NCBI GenBank assembly: GCA_963823675.1 | Contig: CAWGMT010000016.1 | Coordinates: 620,001 to 684,000 of the forward strand | Reading direction: 5' to 3' | From: CAWGMT01 sp963823675 | Lineage (GTDB): Bacteria > Planctomycetota > Planctomycetia > Isosphaerales > Isosphaeraceae | Length of the DNA: 64,000 bases | Shown: one piece after another, positions 9,818-20,029 of the stretch | Numbering within the stretch: position 1 is the stretch's first letter | How the letters are laid out: each line of letters opens with the position of its first letter | Notes under the pieces: generated by a model | Database searches by the model: none | What the model saw: the letters and a program-made list of their open reading frames with translations, nothing else | Told to the model about the DNA's origin: nothing | Translations under genes and position numbers: made by a program

Positions 9818-9991
9818 TCAATCGCCCGCTGACAACATCAGCTTCACTTCCGTCGGGCCGCGCTGGAGCGGGCACGACGTGCGGCCAGAGTCGAGCGTGA
9901 CGTCGGCGCGGCGCTTATCCGGAATCGGCGAGTGCGCAAGGGCCAGGAGCGTGGCCAGGACCCGGAAGAGAATAGCGCGGGATCGTGTCAT
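9818..9991 (-). CDS. Small secreted protein, 57 aa
   Basis: A short frame starting ATG at 9991, nine bases after the kinase stop codon. It encodes MTRSRAILFRVLATLLALA, a good signal peptide (Arg-rich n-region, Leu/Ala core), followed by a polar tail ending EVKLMLSAGD. Position and signal peptide argue that it is the last gene of the ECF-kinase operon. No family recognised. The hairpin at 9748-9768 lies 50 bases beyond its stop. Confidence 0.45.
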   Translation of the reverse strand: MTRSRAILFRVLATLLALAHSPIPDKRRADVTLDSGRTSCPLQRGPTEVKLMLSAGD

Positions 9992-10000
9992 TTCAAAGAT

Positions 10001-12968
10001 TCAGTGAGCAGTCAGCCCTGGCTTTCCTGTTCGTAGTGCCTGGTTTGCTCGGGTAAGCAGAGCTTCAAAATCGGCTCGGTGCCGGAGCGGGTCGAGGTCT
10101 CGGTCATCGGCCAGGAGATAGCGGGTGCTCGGTGTCGAAAAATAGTTGAGCGCGTGAGCCTGCTGGAGCCACTGGACGGCTTGCCGGCTGTACTTCTCAC
10201 CGAGCTCCTCCCGCCGAACGGCGGCCAGGCGGCAGTCGTTGCGAGCGACCGCGGCCATGGTGGCGCCGAACTTCGCCGCGCAGGAAAGCTCTGGACCATC
10301 GCGCCGCTCTTGTTGCGCAATGGTCATTGCGACCGACTCGGCCTGGTCATAATCGCCGCGCTGCGCCGCAACCACGGCACCGGGAAAAGCGTTCACGTTC
10401 GCCCATCCGGCTTGCTTGAAATCGGCAAGAGCTTCGCGGTATCGAGCCAACAAGTAGTGCGTCTCTACACGGTGAAGATAATAGCTGTTCAAGCGAACGG
10501 GATCGCGCTTCTCGGGAAGCAATCGTGCCTCGTACTCCTGAATCAAAACCGTGAAATGGTCGCGGACGGCGCTCAAGCAAGCCGTGTCGTCGAACCAATC
10601 CCGGAAATCGCGGAGGAGGTTGTTCAGATAGAACATGTACTCGGACACAGCCGGGAAACTGACCACGAGCTCTTGCTCGATAGCGAGAGCCTTTTGGAGC
10701 AGCACGCGCGCTCGAGCGGGCTCGTGCCGCTCGTGGTAATGGAGCGACGCCAGATTGTAAGCGCCGTCGGCGATCAAGTGTCGATAGTAGCCGTTCGCGG
10801 GATGGGAGCGCGCCAGCTCCTCAGCGGAACTGAGCGCCTTCTCGAGCGTGGCTTGAGCCAGGTCCGGCCGGGCTAAACTTCGATACGAGTCCCCCAGCTC
10901 ACTGAACGCATCGGTAAGATACAAAACGTAGTCCGGATCTCCCGCGTGGGTGCGCACCAGCGGCTCGAAAAGCGCAATAGCCGCTTCGGAGGCTGCCCGA
11001 TGCTGTTCGGGGCGATCCGTATGGGCGTAAAGCTTGGCCAGATTCAAGAGGGCGAGTGCATGTTCAAACTGCACGGTAGGTTGTCGGAGGTAAGTCGCGG
11101 GTAACCGGTCGTAAATCTGCCGTGCCGCGAGCAACACGTCTTCGGCCTGCCCATGATTACCCGTTGCGAAAAGGTAGAAATTGCCCAGGTGCCGCAATGA
11201 TCGAGCCAGGTCATGGTGATAACCAGCCTCCGCGGGATGGGCGCGGATCAGCTCTTCTTGCAACTTGCGGCTGCGCTGGAAGGCGGCCTCTGCTTCGGCT
11301 ATTGTGCCGGCACCGGATCGGCGGCTGTCGCCTTGCCGGAGGCAGCTTTCAGCCAGCTCCTGGTGATAAGCAGAGTTGTCCGGGTAGCGTTCGTGGAGGC
11401 GCTCGAAAATCGCGCCCATTTTCAGGTAATGCTCAAGCGCTCTGGGTCTGGACTCCAGGACCGACGTGATCTGCCCCAACCGTGCGTAGGCTCTACCCAG
11501 CTCTGCCTGGAGATCGGGGTCGTCGGGGTCCTGCTGGACAAAGCGCTCATAGAAGTCTCGGGCGGTCCGCAAGAGCTCGCGGCGCAGCGGCTCGAGGTTT
11601 TCCGCTTTGAGCGCGTCGTTGTCGCTAACCTGCGTCAAGTAGGTATCCACGGCTTCGCGCGCCTGGCGGAAGTTGCGCTCGGCGCGGTCGCGCTCGCGCT
11701 CCGTCCGCTGCCGCTCGGAGACGGCTTCCGCCCACTTCCAGGAAATGCCGGCCACGCCCCCGGCAACCACGAAGACCAAAGCGAGCGCCAGGCTTGCCAC
11801 CAACGGCCGGCGCCGGCACGCAGCGCCAGCCGCGCTCCAGGCGGCCCACGGGTCGCGCCTGGATCGATTCACCACGCTGCCAGCGGCGCAAGTCGTCAGC
11901 GAGCTCGCGCGCTGTCTGGTAACGCCGGCCCGGTTCCTTGGCCATGGCCTTCAGGCAGATCGTTTCGAGATCGCGCGGGATCTTGTCGTTGAGAAACCGA
12001 GGCGGCCGGGGTTCCTCGGCGAGTACCTGTTGCAAGACCATGTGGGGCACACCGTGAAAAGGGACCGTGCCCGTCAAGGCCTCGTAAAGAGTGACGCCCA
12101 GACTGTAAATGTCGGAGCGGCGATCGAGATCCGCAGCGCCACGCGCCTGCTCGGGACTCATGTAAGTCGGCGTACCGGCTAGCGTGCCGTCCTGGGTCAG
12201 GCCGCTCTTGCCCTCGGCCCATCGGGCCAGGCCGAAGTCGGTGATTTTGGCACGGCCCGAGAGCGCATCCACGATGATATTGCTTGGCTTGATATCGCGG
12301 TGGATCAAGCCTGTGGCGTGAGCCGTTTCGAGTCCGTCGGCCACCTGCGCCAGAATCGTGACGGCTTCTTCCGGCTCGAGCCGGCCCTTAGATATGATCA
12401 AGGCCGCCAGCGTACCGCCTTCCAGATACTCCATCACGAGATAAGGTGCGTCATCCGGCGGGTTGACGACGGCATGCACGGTGACCACGTTGTCATGGTG
12501 GAGCTTGGCCACGGCCTTGGCTTCGTGAACAAGACGCGCGCGCGACCTGGCGTCGGCCTCTTGCGAGCGCAGGACCTTGAGCGCGACCACGCGGCCCAGC
12601 GTTTCATCATAAGCGCGCAGGACCACCCCCATGCCGCCCCGGCCGATTTCTTCCTCGATCCGATATTGACCCATCACGTGACCGGAGGGCCAATGGCTTT
12701 CCCTTCTGGTGGCGTTTGCTCTGGGAGAAGGCTCGGTGCGCGCCGACTCGATATCGGTCAAGACCCGGATCAGGACCGGGTCATCGGCCAACTCGGTGGG
12801 AAGCGCCAGCGCGCGCGGCACCCAGCGGCGCAGCTCCGGGTTGTCAGAAAGGCGGTCAAGCACGGAACGGCAATGGGCGCAGTCGGCAACATGGACCTCG
12901 ACGGCCGCGCGATCCGGTGAAGAACCGTTGAGAAACTGCTGCAAAGTTTCGGAAGGCAGACAGGTCAT
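10001..12968 (-). CDS. Ser/Thr protein kinase with N-terminal zinc anti-sigma-like motif and C-terminal TPRs, frameshifted
   Basis: Starts MTCLPSETL. Residues about 20-35 contain HVADCAHC, an H-x3-C-x2-C pattern like the ZAS zinc domain of anti-sigma factors. A complete PknB-type kinase domain follows: glycine loop GRGGMGVV, VALKVL, HRDIKPSN, DFGLAR, and SPEQ in place of APE. After the kinase a membrane span (LVASLALALVFVV) leads to a long TPR region of about 550 residues with paired helices (AELGRAYARLGQ, YNLASLHYHE). A one-base insertion near 11820, just before the membrane span, breaks the frame. This is the standard planctomycete kinase-TM-TPR build. It follows the ECF sigma gene, so it probably senses an extracytoplasmic cue and controls that sigma factor. 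Confidence 0.85.
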
Positions 12969-13115
12969 GAGATAACCCGACGCGGGCGGGAAGCGCCAGC
13001 CGGCATAGTTTTGCGGAACCTCGTCAAGACCGCGTCGCCATCTGGAACCAGGACACTTCGGTCGGCTAGCGCGGCTCCCCAATCGCCCGCATTCGCCCCC
13101 ACGGCCGGCTCGCGA

Positions 13116-13739
13116 TCATTGGTTTGCACCTGCCAAGGGAATGTCCTCCGCCAACTCCAGCACTTCTCGTTCCAAGCGCTTCAAGACTTTCGACTTGGCA
13201 ACGTAAACGGCTTCGAGAGTCACGCTCAAGGCCGAGGCTGTCTCGGCCGCCGTGCGGTTCTCCAGCCAGACGCTGGCGAATGCCTCCCAGGTTGCGGTGC
13301 CAAACAAGGGACGGACCCGGTCAAGAGCCGTCCGGAGGATCTGGGCGTTGAATTCGGCACTCCAGGCCGCATCGGCCTCAACGACTCTCGGGCTATCAAG
13401 GACCTCGAGCGCAAGGTTGCCGCCGGCGCCGGCGGTGCCGAGGTTCTTTTTCGTCAGATGGCGATTCACCTTGCGGCGTGCGATGGTTCCCAGCCAATCG
13501 CGAAAGCGGCCACGCTCGGGACTGTAGCGAAACGAGCGCATCGAACGCGCAACCTGCGACATGACTTCCTGCGTGACATCCGCGGCGTCAGCGTCTTGGA
13601 GCCCGCGCAACCGGCAGTATCTCAGCACCGGCGGTGTGTACAACTCCACAAATGCCCTCCAGGACTCTGCGTCCTGGGGATCACGAATCCGTACCAGCAA
13701 ACTCGGCCGCGTGTGCAACGAGGAAGCGTCGTTGTCCAT
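13116..13739 (-). CDS. ECF-type RNA polymerase sigma factor (planctomycete kinase-linked group)
   Basis: A 207-residue sigma-70 family protein. Region 2 contains DAADVTQEVMSQVARSMRSFRY and GRFRDWLGTIARRKVNRHL (core-binding and -10 recognition). Region 4 contains WLENRTAAETASALSVTLEAVYVAKSKVLKRL, a helix-turn-helix for the -35 element. This form is abundant in planctomycetes and usually precedes a Ser/Thr kinase gene, as here. The spacing to the kinase start is about 150 bases. Confidence 0.88.
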   Translation of the reverse strand: MDNDASSLHTRPSLLVRIRDPQDAESWRAFVELYTPPVLRYCRLRGLQDADAADVTQEVMSQVARSMRSFRYSPERGRFRDWLGTIARRKVNRHLTKKNLGTAGAGGNLALEVLDSPRVVEADAAWSAEFNAQILRTALDRVRPLFGTATWEAFASVWLENRTAAETASALSVTLEAVYVAKSKVLKRLEREVLELAEDIPLAGANQ

Positions 13740-13923
13740 GAGTATATAGCGTACCTCGGAAGAAACCTTTCCCGATTCTCCGACAAAGCAAGCTGGCTTG
13801 CAATCAGTTCTCGCGGAAAACAGGGATCGTTTTCGTCCCGCGCTCTTTTCTGGAAGCGTTTGCGGCCTGCCTGCCTATTTTCCTCATCTTGTTGATCAGG
13901 AATCGGTCGGCACGTTGTCGCGA

Positions 13924-16900
13924 CTATTGCCCCGTGAAGCCTCTGCGCTCGATGTTGCTGGGCGCAATTCGGTATTTCGGCTTCTTCTTTCTGGGCGGCT
14001 TGACGTTGGGATCGAGTGCCTTCGCGGCCGTCGGCCGGGTGCCCGTCTTCTTGTCAACCCCAATGACCGTACTGCTATCGACCGCGTACGACGCGTGCGT
14101 CTTGGGGTTGAACTGCCACGCTCGTGCGCTCGATCGCGTGGCCGGCTGAAGGGGCGCATATTGCTGGGCGACAAGCACCTGGCGGCCTTGTTCGCCGTAA
14201 GCGTAGATCAGGTCTTTGTATGAGTCGTAGGTGATCACATCGGCCTGGATCGTCGAGGTGGCGTCTCGCGCGTAGGCCTTGTCCCAGGCCTTGAGGTAGT
14301 TCCGCGCGGGCGTTGACGGCGGCGACCCGGCGGGCGGGGGCTCGGTGATGACCCGCAAGGTCTGCCCTGTGAGCGAGAAACCGTCGGCAGGGAGCTTGTC
14401 GAAATTGAGGTCGGTGTGAATGGTCGGAACCTCGGCACGGGCTGCATCGACGTCCCCGAAGAATTCCGCCCAGCGATCCTCGGTCTTGTCGTCTTGCTTG
14501 CCGGTGCCGAACCGGCCTCTCATCCCGGTCACGAACTTGATCTTGGTGAGAACGAGAGGCGCAATCTCCTCATCACCATCATCATTTGGTTGGGAAGCCG
14601 CGGTGCCCGCCTTCTTGGTGGTGCGTTGTGTGCGGGACGCCGGGTTGGGCGTTCGACTCGAGGTCGGAGTGACCGTCCGCCGCGGCGCGGCCGCGATACC
14701 AGCGCCCGGATCGCCGTTGCCCTTGGAGTCGGGCCCGTTTTCGTCATTTGATTTTTTGGGCCGGTCGTACAGGTAAACCAAACCCTCGCCCGGAACATAG
14801 AACTCGCCGCTACGGCGGTCGTAGTTAAGGTACTCGCCGTGAACCATCTGACGCTGCAACTCGAGTGGCCGGTCAGGATGAACCTTGCGCGTGATGGCGA
14901 CGGCCTTACCGAAACACTCGATCACGGCCAGGTCGGGTTTGGGCTCGGGCTCGGCATCCTCGTCCGCCGGCTGCGCGCTGGCGCACGGTTTCTTGCCGGC
15001 AAGACTGCCAAGCTGCGTGAGCGGAACGATCTTATCGGCATAGGTGATCATATGATCTTCACACGTGAGCAGACCGTCGTCCATTTCGGCCAGGACCCTT
15101 CCGTAGAAGATCGCCTTGGCCGCCGGCTGGCCCTCACGATCCACCGATCGACCCATGAACTCCATCTTCTTGGTCCACGTGATCGTGAGCGGCACCTTCC
15201 CGGCCACGGGACGTCCGCCCCGTTTCTTGGGCTTCGTCACGGTGACCGGCTGCTGGTCGAGCCGTGCCGTGGAATGCTCCTTGCGCTCATTCCCGGCAAC
15301 CAAACGGCCGTCGCGGCGGTTGGGCTCCAGGGAGGCTGCGCCATCCTTGCTCGCTATGGTGCCCGAGGGCTGATCGGCATCCTGGCTGGCCGCGGCATCG
15401 GCGTCGGCATCGGTTTCGGGGGACTTGTCGGTCAAGAAGCCCCGATCGGTGAGCTGGGTGGACGTACCTGGTCCTTCGACCCAGGCCTGGTCGGTTTCCT
15501 GGTTGACCTTGATCACTTCTCCCTTTATCAGCCTGTCTTCCGTCGAGACCCACGCCAGAGGGAGCGGACCGGGCCGGGGCGGGTCCTCGGTGGGATCGCG
15601 CTGATAGATGTAAGTGAGCGCCTTGCCCTCGCCCCGATTGTCAAGGTAAAGAGCGTCGCCGGAGGCGTCGTTACCCTTGACTTTGCCTGCGGCGGGATCC
15701 TGATGCAGCGAGACCGAGCGAAACATCCAGACCTTGCGCACTTCCGAGTTAGACCCCATGGCGCCGGGTGCGGCCAGGGCAGCCGCCGGCCCCGCCGCGG
15801 GATCGTTCCCGTCGGTTCGCTTGCGCGAGCCCTTCTTCGAAATGGCATCGGGCTTCATGGCCACGCGGAGCCACATCCGGTCCGCCGAGCCGGTCATGGG
15901 CGGTTCGGGGGCAGCCTTCGCCGGTTGATTATCGCCAGCCGGCGCACCCTGGTTCTGGCCGGCATCCTGGGATTGTGCCCCTTCGGGGTCATCGCCCTGT
16001 GGTGTTTCCGGCTTGGCTGCCTTGGAGCTCGTGGAGTCCTCCGCTGCCCTTGGAGTACCGGGCGCTTTCGAGCTCGGCTCTGCATCGACGAACTCGGCGT
16101 CGAGCCGGGCGGTCGCAGTGAAATCCTTGCCCGGCGCGTGCAGATGGACATCATTGAGGGCGAACAGCCGGTTGATCTGGAATCCGGCGTTATCTGGCTT
16201 TGGCCTGTTATCCTGCTGATCGCGGACACCGCCCTTGGTGTTCGTGCCGGTGGCTGAGTTCGTCAAATCGTCCTGCGCGGCCGTGGGCTTGTTTTCCGGG
16301 GCCGGCTTGGGCTTGAGGTGCACCCGGATGATCTGAGCCGAGTCGAGGGAAGCTTCCTTGACGTTGTCGATGAAACAGGGACGATTGCCCGTGAGGTCGA
16401 TGATCTTCTCCTCAACCTTGCCGTCGGGCCCCACCCGGTTGCGGATGATGAGCTCTTTTTGCCAGATCGCCTTGTGTTCGACGGGCTGGTCGCGATCGGG
16501 CCGGGTTTCGAGCCAGCCGGGCCCACGCACGAGCACGTTGCCGGTATCGAGACCGCGGCCGTCGTCAAAGAGGGTTGCATCGATCGTCCACATGTGCGTC
16601 ACCGAAGTGACCTGGCCGTAATTGGGATCGTCCGGGTCCTGGATCATGTCGACCTTGTCGAGCTCGAACGGTCGCGTGACGTCGCCGCGGCAGTAGGTCT
16701 GGCTCGTCTCGAAGGAGACCTGCCGTGCGTGGATCAACTCGTTCATCTTGAGCTTCATGCCCTGCTGGGGAAGATAAAGCCAGACAACGTGCCCCGTGGC
16801 GTGCGCCCGCTGGAGCGTCAGGTTTCCAAACAGGCTGTCGTCCTGGTCCAAGCCGGGTTTGGAGCCCCCTTCCCCGCCGCCACCCTTGCCCTTGTCTCTT

Positions 16901-18147
16901 CCGGAGCTCGTCGCCTGGGCAGTCGCGGAAGCCTTGGTCTGGGGCCCGGCTATGTTGCCGGCGGAAGGTTGCACATTGTCGCGGGCTGACGTAGCTGTGT
17001 TCTGGCTTGGACCGCGCTCGGCCTTGGCAGCCTGGGTCTGGAGAGGCTTTTCGGCGGGAACCAGGGTCAGCCTGAGGGTGTCGCAGTTGAGCTGGTCGGG
17101 CCGATCGTCAAGCCGGCCGCGAAGGACGACGACGTTCCGCTCGAACCGGACCAGTGTCGGCGCCGGCGCCTCGGGGGGCCCGACCGCGACCTGCGCCGTC
17201 GCCGGGGGCATGTCGACCCGCATGGGGCCGTCGGATCTCACATCCAGCGGAGTCGGCTGGTCCGATGCCGTTGCCTCGCCCGGCTTACGATCTGGTCCAC
17301 CATCGGGCTGAATACGGGCTTGGCTCTCGCTGGAAGTGGAAGCGCTTCGGGGGGACTGGGATCCGCCCGGAAGAATGCCCGATTTGCCGACGTCGCGCAT
17401 CTCGACGTGGACGTTCCGTTTCAGGATCGCATATTCTGCGCCCTGGAAGCCACCAGCCGATTGGCCCGGCACCGGGTCCATGGAGCGGAGCTTGATCTCC
17501 ATCTCGGTTCCGCTGATCTTGATGTCCCGATCTTCGATGACGGCGTCGGACAAACTGTCGATCTTCCGCGTCGGTTCGTCATATTCGACGGCGGTGAGCG
17601 GGCCGACCGTCATATCATCGCTGGGATCGTTGGGCGTCCCGTGGTCGTCGCGAATCAGGACGTTTCTCTCTATCCATGCATGCTTGATCTTCAGCGGTTC
17701 GCCCTCGGGGTTCACGCTCAGACTTAAAGGCTCGTTCAGGTCGAAGATCGCCTCGTCGCTGACGATTGTCTTGGTGTTCTTACCATCGCGCGAAATCGAA
17801 ATCAGGGCGAATGGCGCCATCCTCACACGCTTGCCGTCGTATTTCACGCCGTTTTCTTCGACGATCCGCCAGACCTGTTTGGCGTACATCCAGAACCCGC
17901 GCTCGGCGTTGTAATAACGATAGGGCAGGTCTTTGGCAGCGCTCCAGTGGTCGCCCCCGAACGCCGAACCGGCATGGGCGATGGCTTCCAGCTTGGAATT
18001 CGAAGGGTGCGGGAGAAACATCATCCCGTCCGAGCGGCGACTTGCCCGGAGTTGATCGACGATCACGGCGAAGGCGTGGACGTAGACGAAGTAGCACCCC
18101 ATGAGGAGGGTGAACATCGTCGCGGCCTTGAAGAGCTTCTTGAGCAC
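13924..18147 (-). CDS. Giant LptC/LptA (OstA)-like LPS-export protein, 1,407 aa
   Basis: A signal anchor at residues 8-32 (MFTLLMGCYFVYVHAF) is followed by an LptC-like stretch. Then come several OstA-like beta segments of the type LNCDTLRLTL, LKMNELIHARQVSFE, TCEDHMITYADK and GEYLNYDRRSGEFYVPG. They are separated by long Pro/Ala/Gln/Asp-rich linkers at about 270-330, 375-430 and 720-800. The C-terminus is basic. LptC is normally about 190 residues and LptA about 180, so this may combine both roles as a periplasmic bridge carrying LPS from the inner to the outer membrane. It starts with GTG and follows kdsC and kdsD, exactly where lptC-lptA stand in E. coli. The LptC/LptA identity rests on context and weak motifs. 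Confidence 0.65.
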   Translation of the reverse strand: MLKKLFKAATMFTLLMGCYFVYVHAFAVIVDQLRASRRSDGMMFLPHPSNSKLEAIAHAGSAFGGDHWSAAKDLPYRYYNAERGFWMYAKQVWRIVEENGVKYDGKRVRMAPFALISISRDGKNTKTIVSDEAIFDLNEPLSLSVNPEGEPLKIKHAWIERNVLIRDDHGTPNDPSDDMTVGPLTAVEYDEPTRKIDSLSDAVIEDRDIKISGTEMEIKLRSMDPVPGQSAGGFQGAEYAILKRNVHVEMRDVGKSGILPGGSQSPRSASTSSESQARIQPDGGPDRKPGEATASDQPTPLDVRSDGPMRVDMPPATAQVAVGPPEAPAPTLVRFERNVVVLRGRLDDRPDQLNCDTLRLTLVPAEKPLQTQAAKAERGPSQNTATSARDNVQPSAGNIAGPQTKASATAQATSSGRDKGKGGGGEGGSKPGLDQDDSLFGNLTLQRAHATGHVVWLYLPQQGMKLKMNELIHARQVSFETSQTYCRGDVTRPFELDKVDMIQDPDDPNYGQVTSVTHMWTIDATLFDDGRGLDTGNVLVRGPGWLETRPDRDQPVEHKAIWQKELIIRNRVGPDGKVEEKIIDLTGNRPCFIDNVKEASLDSAQIIRVHLKPKPAPENKPTAAQDDLTNSATGTNTKGGVRDQQDNRPKPDNAGFQINRLFALNDVHLHAPGKDFTATARLDAEFVDAEPSSKAPGTPRAAEDSTSSKAAKPETPQGDDPEGAQSQDAGQNQGAPAGDNQPAKAAPEPPMTGSADRMWLRVAMKPDAISKKGSRKRTDGNDPAAGPAAALAAPGAMGSNSEVRKVWMFRSVSLHQDPAAGKVKGNDASGDALYLDNRGEGKALTYIYQRDPTEDPPRPGPLPLAWVSTEDRLIKGEVIKVNQETDQAWVEGPGTSTQLTDRGFLTDKSPETDADADAAASQDADQPSGTIASKDGAASLEPNRRDGRLVAGNERKEHSTARLDQQPVTVTKPKKRGGRPVAGKVPLTITWTKKMEFMGRSVDREGQPAAKAIFYGRVLAEMDDGLLTCEDHMITYADKIVPLTQLGSLAGKKPCASAQPADEDAEPEPKPDLAVIECFGKAVAITRKVHPDRPLELQRQMVHGEYLNYDRRSGEFYVPGEGLVYLYDRPKKSNDENGPDSKGNGDPGAGIAAAPRRTVTPTSSRTPNPASRTQRTTKKAGTAASQPNDDGDEEIAPLVLTKIKFVTGMRGRFGTGKQDDKTEDRWAEFFGDVDAARAEVPTIHTDLNFDKLPADGFSLTGQTLRVITEPPPAGSPPSTPARNYLKAWDKAYARDATSTIQADVITYDSYKDLIYAYGEQGRQVLVAQQYAPLQPATRSSARAWQFNPKTHASYAVDSSTVIGVDKKTGTRPTAAKALDPNVKPPRKKKPKYRIAPSNIERRGFTGQ

Positions 18148-18806
18148 GAGAGAGATCCCCTGCGCCAGGAACCTGGAGATGAAGGGAGATTACGAATGGT
18201 TTGCGGAATTCCGAATCGGACTTGCCGCCGTGGGGCCTGGTTACCGATCGGGCGTTTGGGCCGCCGGTGCGCCAGCGCGCCGGAGATCAGGTCGTTCCAC
18301 CTCCCTTGAGACTTGAGGATCAGCTCGACGACCTCGCGGATGACACCCCGCCCGCCCGGCGCGCCGGTGATGAGATGGGCCGCGCCTTCGACCTCGGCGA
18401 CCGCATCGGCGGGGCATGCCGCTAGGCCGACGGATAGAAGCGCCGGCAGGTCCGGCAGGTCGTCGCCCACGAAACAGACCTGACGCTCGGCCAGGCCAAG
18501 CCGATCGATCAGCGAACGCAAGGGAGCCACTTTCTCATCGTGGCCCTGGAGCACATGGGCGATCCGCAGCTCGCTGGCCCTGCGCTCGACGGCCGCGGCC
18601 CTTCTGCCCGACAGGATCGCCGCCTGTTTGCCCGCCCGATGCCACAAGCCGAATGCCAGGCCGTCGCGGACGTGGAAATGCTTGGTCTCGACCCCTCGGT
18701 CGTCGAGCACAATGGCGCCGTCAGTCATCACGCCGTCGACGTCGGCAACCAGGAGCTCGATTGACTGGCATCGCGCAGCCAGGTCGGCCGGCGCTTCTCT
18801 GGTCAT
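18063..18806 (-). CDS. kdsC: 3-deoxy-D-manno-octulosonate-8-phosphate phosphatase, KdsC-like
   Basis: HAD phosphatase of the KdsC group: motif I VADVDGVMTDG, motif II ILSGR, lysine in GHDEKVAPL and motif IV FVGDDLPDLPAL. It removes phosphate from Kdo-8-P in LPS core synthesis. The typical length of about 180 residues is reached near KSQGRWNDL. The frame then continues for some 50 Ser/Arg-rich residues and overlaps the start of the next gene by 85 bases. That tail does not resemble the family and may reflect a lost stop codon. Six bases separate it from kdsD upstream. Confidence 0.88.
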   Translation of the reverse strand: MTREAPADLAARCQSIELLVADVDGVMTDGAIVLDDRGVETKHFHVRDGLAFGLWHRAGKQAAILSGRRAAAVERRASELRIAHVLQGHDEKVAPLRSLIDRLGLAERQVCFVGDDLPDLPALLSVGLAACPADAVAEVEGAAHLITGAPGGRGVIREVVELILKSQGRWNDLISGALAHRRPKRPIGNQAPRRQVRFGIPQTIRNLPSSPGSWRRGSLSCSRSSSRPRRCSPSSWGATSSTSTPSP

Positions 18807-18812
18807 GACCGG

Positions 18813-19835
18813 TCACTCCTCGAAATCGTCGGGGACGAGCCCGATCAGGTCGGTCACGTCGATCAAGCCCACGAGGTGGTCGCCGCGGTCGACCACCGGC
18901 AGCTCGCTGATCTTGTGAGCCCTCATCAGCTCGACAGCCTCGGCGAGCCTGGCACCGACGCGAATGGAATAGGGGTCATGCGTCATGACCTCGCCAATGG
19001 GACGGTCAAGATCGGCCTCGCGCCGCCTCTCGAAGAGCCGCGCCAGATCACTGTCGGTGAAGATCCCCAACAGCATCGACTGCTCATCCTCGATCAAGAC
19101 CGCGCCAGAGCGTCGCCGCGGGCCTGCCAGCCGAACGAAAACGGCGCGGACTGTTTCGTTGAGATAGGCCCGCCTGAGCTGACGCCCCGTCCGCATCACC
19201 TCCTCGACCTGGAGCAGCTTGCGACCCAAGCTGCCGGCCGGATGATAGAGCGCAAAATCTTCCGCCGTGAAGTCCCGCATCCGGCTGACCAGAAGCGCCA
19301 GGGCGTCGCCGACCGCCATGAGCACCGTCGAGCTGGCCGAAGGAGCCAGACCCAGCGGACATGCCTCCGCCACCGGCCCGAGCGCAATACACAGGTCGGC
19401 CGCCTGACCGAGCGTGCTCGTCGTTCGCTCGGTGATTGCGATCAGGCAAGCACCCAATCGCCTGATCGCCGGGATCAGCCCCACGACTTCTTCGGTCTCG
19501 CCGCTTTGCGAAAGCGCGATCACAACGTCGTCAGCCCGAATTCGGCCCAGGTCACCGTGAACCGCTTCGCCCGGGTGGAGGGGGAAAGCCCGGGTTCCGG
19601 TCGAGGCCAACGTTGCCGCCAGCTTCTGGCCGACCAGTCCAGCTTTACCCATGCCCGTGACGATCACGTTTCCTGGCGCACGATACAGCAAATCGGCCGC
19701 TCGCGCGATCGATTCGCCGATCCGCTCGCGCACCCGCTCGAGCGCCTCGGCCTCGATGCGCAAGACCTCGCGCGCAAAGGCAACCCCTTCGGCCTCCGCC
19801 AGCGAGGCGAGCGACGCATCCGTGATCATGGCCAT
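18813..19835 (-). CDS. kdsD: Arabinose-5-phosphate isomerase, KdsD/KpsF/GutQ family
   Basis: A 340-residue protein with an N-terminal SIS domain (NVIVTGMGKAGLVGQKLA, ALSQSGETEEVV, FPLHPGEAVHGDLG) and two C-terminal CBS domains (VMRTGRQLR...; VMTHDPYSIRVG...). It interconverts ribulose-5-P and arabinose-5-P, the first step to Kdo. Length agrees with E. coli KdsD (328). GGGAGG lies six bases before the chosen ATG at 19835; a longer in-frame start exists but has no such site. First gene of the kdsD-kdsC-LptC-like operon. Confidence 0.92.
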   Translation of the reverse strand: MAMITDASLASLAEAEGVAFAREVLRIEAEALERVRERIGESIARAADLLYRAPGNVIVTGMGKAGLVGQKLAATLASTGTRAFPLHPGEAVHGDLGRIRADDVVIALSQSGETEEVVGLIPAIRRLGACLIAITERTTSTLGQAADLCIALGPVAEACPLGLAPSASSTVLMAVGDALALLVSRMRDFTAEDFALYHPAGSLGRKLLQVEEVMRTGRQLRRAYLNETVRAVFVRLAGPRRRSGAVLIEDEQSMLLGIFTDSDLARLFERRREADLDRPIGEVMTHDPYSIRVGARLAEAVELMRAHKISELPVVDRGDHLVGLIDVTDLIGLVPDDFEE

Positions 19836-20029
19836 CGTGGGCCTCCCTGCCCCGCTTGGCACAACTCCACTACCGGCCTTGTGCATAAGCACCGGCGCCC
19901 GCACCATAGCCCATCCTGGCAGACTCGTCAACGCAGGCTACCTCAATTCGCCGGACTGTACCGAATCTGGTAATTCCTTTCGTTTATCGGCCAATTCACT
20001 CCCGAACTTTGGTGAATTGATCGACGAAT

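Noticed and set aside
12300..12920. A 206-codon plus-strand frame opposite the kinase domain
   Set aside because: Antisense of conserved kinase motifs; shadow frame.
14839..16257. A 472-codon plus-strand frame opposite the LptC/LptA-like gene
   Set aside because: It is the antisense of a GC-rich coding region; composition (Gly/Arg/Leu/His) and lack of any motif mark it as a shadow.
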